A DNA stretch of 64,000 nt from NCBI RefSeq assembly GCF_020171745.1, contig NZ_JAIVAH010000004.1:186001-250000 (forward strand), in the 5' to 3' direction. The notes below the pieces were generated by a model that saw only the letters and a program-made list of their open reading frames with translations, made no database searches and was not told the DNA's origin. This document shows, piece by piece, positions 1-7,405 of the stretch. This DNA is from Prescottella equi (GTDB lineage Bacteria > Actinomycetota > Actinomycetes > Mycobacteriales > Mycobacteriaceae). Both the position numbers and the translations under genes were made by a program. Position 1 is the first letter of the stretch. Each line of letters starts with the position of its first letter.

Positions 1-2
1 AA

Positions 3-707
<705 letters not shown>

Positions 708-829
708 CCCACGGGCCGCGTCGATATCCGGCAAACGCGATCTCGCGTCCGGCCCTTTGGCGGTGGCGGCGACAGGTACGAGTTCAGGGTACGGTCGCCA
801 CCACGGCATGGGAGGTCGTGTGAGGACTA

Positions 830-1684
830 CTACTTGCCGCTGTAGACCGGAAAAACGCTGTCCTCGCCGTAGTCTCGGGCGCGCATGCCACGCAGGGTGT
901 CCATGTCCTCGCCGGAAATGACGAAGTCCACCTCGGCGTTGCTGCGCATGTGCTCCGGATTGGCCGTCTTGGGCAGCGACACGGTTCCCAGCTGTACGGT
1001 GTAGCGGATACACAGCTGTGGCACCGTCACCGAGTACCGATCGGCCATCGCTGCGACCTCCGGGTTCTTCAGGATCCTGCCATGAGCGATCGGCGAATAC
1101 GATTCCACGAGAATGGAATTGCTTTCGCAGTAGGCGAGGAGTTCGGTCGGGGTGTTGCCCGCGTGGACCAGCAACTGGTTCACGTGCGGTGCAACGGTAC
1201 AGACTTCGAGGACGTTCTCGAGATCCTGCTGCTCGAAGTTGGACACCCCGATGGAGCGAAGCTTGCCCGCGTTGAAGGCGTCTTCGAGGGCCCGCCAGGC
1301 CTCGCGGTTGCCCTCGGCGTAGTCACCGCCCCGGAAATCGTCCCACGGCTGCGGGCTGTGGATCAGCATCAGATCGATGTAATCGAGCCCCAGGGCGGCA
1401 AGCGAACCTTCGATGGCGGCGACCGCCCCGTCGTAGTTCTTGATCTCGGCGGCCAGCTTGGTGGACACGAACAGTTCGTCACGCGCGACGCCGCAGGTGC
1501 GGACTCCTTCGCCGACTCCACGCTCGTTGCCGTAGGCCTGCGCGGTGTCGATGTTGCGGTATCCGATCGCGACAGCGTCCTTCACCGCGCGAGCAGCTTT
1601 GTCGTCGTCGATGAACCAGGTACCCAAACCCAGCTTGGGGATCTGGACCCCACCCGTCAGTGTGTATGCCTCGTTCAAGATCAT
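830..1684 (-). CDS. Aldo/keto reductase (2,5-diketo-gluconate reductase type)
   Basis: A 284-residue cytosolic aldo/keto reductase. The ATG at 1684 is chosen because AAGGAG lies just upstream of it; an upstream in-frame extension to 1762 has no ribosome site and an arginine-rich, non-family sequence. The family order is intact: LGLGTWFIDDD near the N-terminus, the catalytic Asp-x-x-x-x-Tyr in DTAQAYGNERGVGEGV, Lys in FVSTKLAAEI, His in LMLIHSPQP, SIGVSNFEQQDL, and the cofactor loop VSLPKTANPEHMRSNAEVDF. It is related to, but clearly diverged from, the reductase at the left edge. The substrate is unknown; sugar aldehydes or carbonyl detoxification are generic options for this family. Confidence 0.93.
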   Translation of the reverse strand: MILNEAYTLTGGVQIPKLGLGTWFIDDDKAARAVKDAVAIGYRNIDTAQAYGNERGVGEGVRTCGVARDELFVSTKLAAEIKNYDGAVAAIEGSLAALGLDYIDLMLIHSPQPWDDFRGGDYAEGNREAWRALEDAFNAGKLRSIGVSNFEQQDLENVLEVCTVAPHVNQLLVHAGNTPTELLAYCESNSILVESYSPIAHGRILKNPEVAAMADRYSVTVPQLCIRYTVQLGTVSLPKTANPEHMRSNAEVDFVISGEDMDTLRGMRARDYGEDSVFPVYSGK

Positions 1685-2046
1685 GCGGCTCCGCTCCTTC
1701 CTATCCTTCGGAGCGCACCATCGAGGCCCGCGCGGTTCCGGGCGCCACGAACGCTCACCCACTTCACGCTACGGCGCGACACCCGTCGGCGGCAGACCCT
1801 GTCAGGACCCCTCACGGCCGGCTTCAATCAGATCGAGATCGGAGAGCTGCACATTCGGCTCTACAAAAGGAAGTCCGGCGCCGACCCCCTCCCCCGAGGA
1901 TCGACGCCGGACAGTCAAAGGCGGGAGCGGGCCACCACGATCCGGCTCCCGTGCACTTCACCCCCTACATCGGGCGCCCACTGCAACGTGTTACACCCGG
2001 ACACGACCAAATTTTCGGAAGAATTTCGGGCGCCTATGCTGCGTGC
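1685..2046. other. Divergent intergenic region with two inverted repeats
   Basis: This 362-base stretch separates the leftward aldo/keto reductase from the rightward sensor kinase. It carries two GC-rich inverted repeats: GTCCGGCG at 1873-1880 with CGCCGGAC at 1905-1912, and GGGAGC at 1923-1928 with GCTCCC at about 1945-1950. Neither is followed by a T-run, so they may be UTR structures rather than terminators. No DosR-type box or convincing promoter was recognised. Confidence 0.4.
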
Positions 2047-3732
2047 ATGGTGGAGAGCGGCAACTGGGACCTCGGGGAGTTCGACAACCTGGAGGAGCTC
2101 CTCGCCGACATGCGCAGTCGCCTCGTCGAGAGCGTCGCGACACCGGCCCGGCTGCGGGAACTGCTCGAAGCTGTCCTCGTCGTCGGCGCGGGGCTGGAAC
2201 TCGACTCGATCCTGCAACGCATCGTGCAGGCGGCGACGACGCTGCTCGACGCCCGCTACGGCGCGCTCGGCGTCCGCGATCCGGACGGCGGGCTGTCGGA
2301 GTTCGTGTACGAGGGCATCAGCACCGAGCAGCGGGCCCGGATGGGTCACCTCCCGGAGGGCCACGGACTCCTGGGGCTGCTGATGGAGCACCCCCGTCCG
2401 GTCCGCGTCTCGCACCTGGGCGCGCACCCGGCGTCGGTCGGCTTCCCACCGAACCATCCGCCGATGGACAGCTTCCTGGGCATGCCGATCATCGTGCGCG
2501 GCCAGGTGTTCGGCAGCATCTACCTCACCGAGAAGCGCACCGGACCCGAGTTCACCGACGAGGACGAGACGATCCTCGACGCGCTGGCCACCTCGGCGGG
2601 CGTCGCGATCGACAACGCGCACCTGTTCGAGGAATCCCGTACCCGGGAGCGCTGGGTGACCGCACTCCGGTCGGCGAACGCGCGCCTGCTGTCCGGCGGC
2701 TCCATCGACGAGGCGCTCGATCTGCTGGTGACCCGCACCCGCGACCTGTGCTCGGCCAGCGGGGCGTACGTCATGGTCGTCGAGCACGACGACGACGCGA
2801 CCATCGAGGCGGCGTCGTCCGACGGCGGGCCCCGGCCCGGCAGCCACGTCGACCTGTCCGAGACCGACCTGATGTCCGTGGTCCGCGGGCGGCGCCCGGC
2901 GCTGCTCGACGAGCACGACCGGATCGGACCGTTCGGCACCGACGAGCCGGTGCGGATCGCCGCGCTACCGCTGTCGACGACGTCGGGCGTCGCCGGAATG
3001 CTGGTGGTGACGCGTGCGGGTACCGCGAGTTGGGCCGCCGACGAGATCACCCGGCTCGGATCGATGGCCGATTCGACGGCGCTCGCGGTCGAGTTCGCCG
3101 ATCAGCAGCAGCGCCGACGCCAGCTCGATGTCCTCGCCGACCGGGACCGCATCGCCCGCGACCTGCACGACAACGTCATCCAGCAGTTGTTCGCGACCGG
3201 GATGAGCCTGCAGAGTCTGCTGCTCGACACCAAGTCGCCGCTTCCCGAGGCCACGGCCGGCACCATCGTCCAGTCGGTGTCCCAGCTGGACCGGATGATC
3301 CACGAGATCCGCACCACGATCTTCGATCTGCAGACCACCGGCGACCAGGCCGAAACGAGTCTGCGCCGACGGCTGCTCGACGCGATCGGCGACCTGACGA
3401 CCCGCTCCGAACTGGTGCCGAACGTCCAGTTCACCGGCGCGATCGACACGCTGGTGCCGTCACGGATCCACCCACACGCCGAGGCGGTGCTGCGAGAGGG
3501 GCTGAGCAACGCGCTCCGGCACGCCGGCGCCACGACGATCGACGTCGTGATCGACGCGGCCGACCGACTCACCATCCGGATCTGCGACGACGGCGTCGGG
3601 GTGCCCGAGACCACGCGGCGCAGCGGCCTGGACAACCTGGCCCGACGCGCCGAGCAGTGCGGTGGCACCTTCACTCTGCTGCCCGGAGTCAGCTGCGGCA
3701 CCGAACTGACGTGGCGGGTGCCGCTGCGGTAG
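2047..3732 (+). CDS. devS: DevS/DosT-like GAF-domain sensor histidine kinase
   Basis: A 561-residue cytoplasmic histidine kinase. Start at ATG 2047 (MVESGNWDLG); the frame is open further upstream but that part is not family-like. Two GAF domains (roughly residues 60-200 and 225-365) precede a HisKA_3 dimerisation segment with the phospho-acceptor His in RIARDLHDNVIQQLFATGM and an ATPase domain with the G box ICDDGVGVPE. The first GAF contains GFPPNHPPMDSFLG, closely resembling the heme-binding GAF of mycobacterial DevS/DosT, so an O2/NO/CO-sensing heme is expected. The likely partner is the DevR-like regulator at 5606-6244. Unusually, kinase and regulator are convergent and separated by an insert instead of forming one operon. 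Heme binding is inferred, not shown. Confidence 0.88.
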   Translation: MVESGNWDLGEFDNLEELLADMRSRLVESVATPARLRELLEAVLVVGAGLELDSILQRIVQAATTLLDARYGALGVRDPDGGLSEFVYEGISTEQRARMGHLPEGHGLLGLLMEHPRPVRVSHLGAHPASVGFPPNHPPMDSFLGMPIIVRGQVFGSIYLTEKRTGPEFTDEDETILDALATSAGVAIDNAHLFEESRTRERWVTALRSANARLLSGGSIDEALDLLVTRTRDLCSASGAYVMVVEHDDDATIEAASSDGGPRPGSHVDLSETDLMSVVRGRRPALLDEHDRIGPFGTDEPVRIAALPLSTTSGVAGMLVVTRAGTASWAADEITRLGSMADSTALAVEFADQQQRRRQLDVLADRDRIARDLHDNVIQQLFATGMSLQSLLLDTKSPLPEATAGTIVQSVSQLDRMIHEIRTTIFDLQTTGDQAETSLRRRLLDAIGDLTTRSELVPNVQFTGAIDTLVPSRIHPHAEAVLREGLSNALRHAGATTIDVVIDAADRLTIRICDDGVGVPETTRRSGLDNLARRAEQCGGTFTLLPGVSCGTELTWRVPLR

Positions 3733-3982
3733 GCAAATACGTGCCCAACAAGGCAATTCGTCGACCGATGCCTGGTATCGCATCAGGGAGAAAGTCACCC
3801 TTCGATGGGCACCGCTACACCATCGGCACTTGCGTCGGATTACACAGGTCCGGGCGGCCGTCAACACCGCTGGCTGCAGCGAGAGAGGCAGTGGATCCGC
3901 ACCTCTTCAAGACTTCGGCAGCATTCAGTTCGGCTTGGAGTGTGGCGATGAAGCGCATTCGAGCCATCACAACTGTAAGAGA

Positions 3983-4966
3983 TCAGACCATCGGCTTATG
4001 ACCGTGCTCGATATTCCACAGACGATTTGCGATGTCCTTCTCATGACTGACGGACTGTTTGGCCACACGAACCAACTCAGCGTTCTGCGATGCGGCCGCC
4101 GAGACGTGGCCACGCAGAACAGCAGATTGATTGTTCACCGCGCCCGCCAACGAACCAATCTCTTGGGACATACTCCCCAGACTGGCGTTCAAGGAAGAGA
4201 TCCGACTGGAGATGTTGATGGACATTTGGTTTACTGCCGTACGCAGATCACTGAAGCCTGCTGCCATAATTCGGTTTCCGTGCCAGTTTTCGTAGATACT
4301 TGCGAATTCAATGTCGCCCAGAGCTCGGCGCGTGTTCTTGGCAAGGGTGTCGTAGATCTTCTTGTAGGCATCCATCGCGTCGACCGATACTGACGAGACC
4401 ACGAACGGCGGAACTGGCCGGTCATATGCACTGGCAGCACTCTGGTACTGCCGAGCCAACGAGTGGATTAGCTCCACGTCCTTTTCGAAATCAGTCAACT
4501 TCACAGCACAGCCTTCGACTGAAGCCCAGAATGGGTTGTAGACACGCTCTTCCCAATCGACCTCAGCCTGACCCAGAAGGTTCGCGGCTTCCTCCAGGTG
4601 GACCGGAAGGCGATCAAGAGCTTGCGATGCACTCTGATTCGACCGCGTTACGGTCGCGAGGAGGTCCTCTTGACTCTTCGCATAATCCTCAGCAGCTCGC
4701 CGCTGTCGATCTTCTTCGCGTTCCCTCTCGGCGGCTTCACTCGCTGCCCGCGCCTCTGACTTCCTGAACTGTGATGCAGCGATGCTAAATGCAATCCCGC
4801 CGGCCAGCATGAAAACTGATAGGAAGAACCAGTTCGCTCCAGTCATTACGAGCCACTTGTCGGTGAACAAATAGCCCACAGCGCTAACGAACATCATCAC
4901 GAAACTTGCCGCCGCGCCAAAGTACGCCAAACCGGCGAACCGTGCCAACACCGTCGAGTTCTCCAT
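3983..4966 (-). CDS. Unknown membrane-anchored coiled-coil protein
   Basis: A 327-residue protein of unrecognised family. Two N-terminal membrane helices are visible (about residues 15-35 and 42-64), followed by a highly charged Glu/Arg/Ala-rich coiled coil (RAASEAAEREREEDRQRR) and a long soluble, Ser/Gln/Asn-rich helical region; the C-terminal third (ISSRISSLNASLGSMSQ) looks like another coiled coil of the kind seen in methyl-accepting or phage tape-measure-like helices. The ATG at 4966 is preceded by CAGGGAGT. Codon use is less GC-ending and more varied than in the neighbours, which with the nearby antitoxin relic suggests horizontal acquisition. It sits between the convergent devS- and devR-like genes. 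A short opposite-strand frame overlaps its 3' end and is taken as a shadow. Function unknown. Confidence 0.75.
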   Translation of the reverse strand: MENSTVLARFAGLAYFGAAASFVMMFVSAVGYLFTDKWLVMTGANWFFLSVFMLAGGIAFSIAASQFRKSEARAASEAAEREREEDRQRRAAEDYAKSQEDLLATVTRSNQSASQALDRLPVHLEEAANLLGQAEVDWEERVYNPFWASVEGCAVKLTDFEKDVELIHSLARQYQSAASAYDRPVPPFVVSSVSVDAMDAYKKIYDTLAKNTRRALGDIEFASIYENWHGNRIMAAGFSDLRTAVNQMSINISSRISSLNASLGSMSQEIGSLAGAVNNQSAVLRGHVSAAASQNAELVRVAKQSVSHEKDIANRLWNIEHGHKPMV

Positions 4967-5290
4967 GGCACTCCCTGTCCGTACGCATCCGGGCGGTTAA
5001 CCACGCCCTGGCGGAATGGTTCGCGCGCCACACTAGCATCGAGCACCCCACTCGAATGGCTCAATGATGTCATTCAAACAGCCGATACCCGACAGCATCC
5101 AAGCACCTGAAATGTTAGCTATTTTAAGCAGTTCGACGTCAGCCACTCCTGCTAGCGCTCACGCTCCGTGAGTACCTGTCTGACGTCCTCCGAATCACAC
5201 TCAATCTGAGGCTTGCGGGTTTGAAGCTCGGCTGTGAACTAAGGTTCGGTCATCACAGCAGTAAGGGGGCGGTGCGCGGGTAGGGTCCCG
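4967..5290. other. AT-richer spacer, no intact gene
   Basis: This is the 5' flank of the membrane coiled-coil gene and is clearly poorer in G+C than the window average (for example the run around 5110-5130). A short hairpin, CTCACG and CGTGAG separated by three bases, lies near 5158-5172. I find no supported gene. A 61-codon leftward frame overlapping the right edge is judged spurious. The stretch probably belongs to the same inserted segment as its neighbours. Confidence 0.4.
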
Positions 5291-5581
5291 ATCCCTGCCG
5301 CACCGGTCGAGATCCTCGACCAGGAGGACATCAAACCGCTCGGAATACCGCAGAGCACCTAGCGGTCGCGATCGAAGTTCCACCACGCAGCATCAACGAG
5401 GTCGTGCACGGTAAGCGCCGCATCTCCACGTGGTGCCCCACGACTGGCGCAGCACTTCTTGATCAGCGAACGGTTATGGATGAGCCTGCACGACCGCCGC
5501 GACATCGAAGTCGCGCGAATTGCGTCTCAGCTGACGCCATCGTCCCGGCCCTGTCGGCTTACGCGGAGCGCCCAGCTTTAG
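5291..5581 (+). pseudogene. Frameshifted relic of a HigA-type (XRE) antitoxin
   Basis: Reading the plus strand with frame changes recovers a nearly complete HigA-family antitoxin, a DNA-binding HTH protein that neutralises a RelE/HigB mRNA interferase. Segment one (from 5291) reads IPAAPVEILDQEDIKPLGIP, matching the usual N-terminal 'hPGEiLxEeflkPLGis'. After a stop at about 5359 the next frame gives LAVAIEVPPRSINEVVHGKR, the recognition-helix region. Near 5430-5441 the frame shifts again to RLAQHFLISERLWMSLHDRR DIEVAR, the conserved 'ALRLaryFgtsxxfWlnLQxxyDlevA' tail, ending at TAG 5579. Two frame breaks make a functional product unlikely. No HigB toxin was found upstream. The residue pattern is distinctive enough that I prefer this over every intact short frame in the region. 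Confidence 0.7.
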
Positions 5582-5605
5582 CGGCCCCACATCGTTGCTC
5601 CGCGC

Positions 5606-6244
5606 CTAGCTCCGCCGGTTGTTCCGCAGCTCCGTAGCGAGGACCGCGGCCTGGGTGCGTCGCTGCATGCCGAGCTTGGCGAGTAGGCGCGAGACGTAGT
5701 TCTTGATCGTCTTCTCGGCGAGGAACAGCCGCTCGGCGATCTCGCGGTTGGTCAGGCCCTGGCCGATGAGGTCGAAGACAGCCCGCTCCTGATCGGACAG
5801 TTCGGCGAGCGGGTCGGCGGTGCGCTCGGAGCGCATGCGCTGCATCAGCGCGGCGGTGGCGCGGCTGTCGAGCAGCGATCCGCCGGCGCCGACGGTCCGC
5901 ACGGCCGAGATCAGGTCGGTGCCGAGGATCTGCTTGAGCACGAACCCGGATGCGCCGGCCATGACGGCGTCGAACAACGCCTCGTCGTCGGCGAACGACG
6001 TGAGCATGAGGCAGCGCAGGTCGGGGAGCACGGTGCGCAGGTCACGGCACAGTTCGACGCCGTTGCCGTCGGGCAGTCGGACGTCGAGGACAGCCACGTC
6101 GGCGCCGCTGGACGGGATCCGGGCCATCGCCTCGCCGACCGACGCGGCCTCGCCGACCACGGTGAGGTCGGGCGCGCTGCCGAGTAGATCCACCAGTCCG
6201 CGCCGCACGATCTCGTGATCGTCGACGAGAAAGACCCGAGTCAT
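5606..6244 (-). CDS. devR: DevR/DosR-like response regulator (NarL/LuxR type)
   Basis: A 212-residue transcription regulator that would switch on the hypoxia/NO dormancy regulon when phosphorylated. The ATG at 6244 is preceded by GGAGGTGACACCG. Receiver residues are exactly placed as in mycobacterial DosR: Asp8-Asp9 (FLVDDHE), phosphorylated Asp54 ([12 protein letters not shown]), Thr82 (LTSF) and Lys104 (GFVLKQI). The C-terminal LuxR helix-turn-helix reads [20 protein letters not shown] followed by [18 protein letters not shown], almost the DosR sequence. The likely kinase is the DevS-like protein at 2047-3732, convergent with it. Candidate DosR-type boxes upstream of the 22-23 kb uspA gene are plausible targets. 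The assignment of orthology rests on remembered family motifs and is strong. Confidence 0.93.
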   Translation of the reverse strand: MTRVFLVDDHEIVRRGLVDLLGSAPDLTVVGEAASVGEAMARIPSSGADVAVLDVRLPDGNGVELCRDLRTVLPDLRCLMLTSFADDEALFDAVMAGASGFVLKQILGTDLISAVRTVGAGGSLLDSRATAALMQRMRSERTADPLAELSDQERAVFDLIGQGLTNREIAERLFLAEKTIKNYVSRLLAKLGMQRRTQAAVLATELRNNRRS

Positions 6245-6394
6245 CGGTGTCACCTCCATGTCCGTTCTGGAAACGCTACCGCGCCGCGGTCCCTTTCCGG
6301 GCGTCGGACCTCCCGCTGCATGGAATCGGCCGTGGCGATGTCTCACACGCCACACCTAGCGTCGGCGTCGAGTTGCTGTGGTGAGAGGAGCCCG

Positions 6395-6751
6395 ATGACG
6401 CACACGGCGGAGGCCACCGTCTACATCGTCGACGAGATGGTGGTCCGGCCCGGCCGGGCCCGCGCCTTTCTCTCTGCCTATCTCGAGCGGTACGCACCGG
6501 GCGCGGAGAGCCGCGGCCTCACGCTCGAACGCGCCCTCGTCAGTCCGCCGGTGTGGCTCGACGACCAGTCGAACACCGTGACCGTCACGTGGACGGTCCC
6601 GGGAGCGGACGCATGGTGGCAGCAGCGATGGGCCGCCGGTCGCGACCCGGACGTCGCGCGGTGGTGGGCCGACGCCGACGACTGGCTGATCAGCCGCACC
6701 CGCAGCACGTCCTGCGCGGTCGAGGATCTCGCGGCGGTGGCCGGTGTTTGA
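6395..6751 (+). CDS. Small putative dimeric alpha/beta-barrel protein
   Basis: A 118-residue soluble protein. The ATG at 6395 is preceded by GAGAGGAG. The pattern of a beta strand (TVYIVDEMVVRPGRARAFL), a helix (SAYLERYAPGAES), two further strands (LERALVSPPVWLDDQSNTVT VTWTVPG) and a Trp-rich helix (DAWWQQRWAAGRDPDVARWW) resembles a ferredoxin-like dimeric alpha/beta barrel, the fold of EthD/Dabb proteins. The next gene overlaps its end by eight bases and has the same type of fold, so the two are probably translated together and may form one complex. No catalytic residues can be named; function unknown. Confidence 0.7.
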   Translation: MTHTAEATVYIVDEMVVRPGRARAFLSAYLERYAPGAESRGLTLERALVSPPVWLDDQSNTVTVTWTVPGADAWWQQRWAAGRDPDVARWWADADDWLISRTRSTSCAVEDLAAVAGV

Positions 6752-7382
6752 GGTCACCAAGCTGATCCGGTTCGGCGACGGCATCGACGAATCTGAAAGA
6801 GAGACAGTGCTTTCGGGCCTCGCGTCCGACGTCGCGCCGCACGCGCACAGCGTCCTGATCCGGCCCACGCTACCGGGCGGCATCGCCGCCGGTGACGCCA
6901 TCGCACGGTTCCGGTTCGACGTCGAATCCGATTGGCGCGCAGCACAGAACGACGTCGAACGACGGCTGTGGACGGCGGCGGTGGAGCACGTGGATTCGGT
7001 CACCCACACCGGGACGGCCCGGCCCGCGAAGCACGACGCACGGCCGACCGTATACCGGACGCTGCTGGTCGCGGTCGATCCGTCGACGGACCCGGAGTTG
7101 TTGCGGCAGTTCGAAATCGAGACCGCCGCCATGCCGGACTACATCAGCTCGATCGGTGCGTCGCAGCTCAGCCGCGTGCACGACGCGTCGGGCTCGGCCC
7201 GGTGGACGCACGTGTGGGAGCAGGAGTACGCGAGCCTCGACGGACTGACCGGCCCGTACATGGCGCACCCCTACCACTGGGCGCACGTCGACCGGTGGTT
7301 CGACTCCGAGACCGGACAACGCGTCGTGACCGCGCTGTGCCACAGCTTCTGCCGGATCGAGGAGCCGATCCTGCTCCCCTGA
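6744..7382 (+). CDS. Stress-responsive A/B-barrel (Dabb-like) protein
   Basis: A 212-residue protein starting at GTG 6744, which overlaps the upstream gene by eight bases. The C-terminal half looks like a Dabb domain: strand VYRTLLVAVDPSTDPELLRQ, then SIGASQLSRVHDASGSARWT, WEQEYASLDGLTGPYMAHPY and HWAHVDRWFDSETGQRVV, including the typical 'YxxHPxHxxHVxxWF' ending. The N-terminal half (EVTKLIRFGDGIDESERETV) looks like a diverged second copy. Such barrels occur in small catabolic or tailoring enzymes and in stress proteins. It converges on the large LuxR-ATPase regulator; whether that regulates it is not evident from the sequence. Confidence 0.75.
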   Translation: MFEVTKLIRFGDGIDESERETVLSGLASDVAPHAHSVLIRPTLPGGIAAGDAIARFRFDVESDWRAAQNDVERRLWTAAVEHVDSVTHTGTARPAKHDARPTVYRTLLVAVDPSTDPELLRQFEIETAAMPDYISSIGASQLSRVHDASGSARWTHVWEQEYASLDGLTGPYMAHPYHWAHVDRWFDSETGQRVVTALCHSFCRIEEPILLP

Positions 7383-7405
7383 CACGGGTACCCGAACACG
7401 ACCGA

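Noticed and set aside
950-2383. Long rightward frames through the aldo/keto reductase and kinase genes
   Set aside because: They are reading-frame shadows in high-GC DNA, with Arg/Pro-rich products, over clear family genes in other frames.
3830-4393. Rightward 187-codon frame overlapping the coiled-coil gene
   Set aside because: Its product has no family-like pattern, and the opposite strand encodes a coherent membrane/coiled-coil protein with a ribosome site.
5201-5386. Leftward 61-codon frame resembling a serine recombinase fragment (RFDVLLVEDLDRCGRD)
   Set aside because: It is the antisense of the HigA-like relic, which explains the same bases with a much longer and better motif match.
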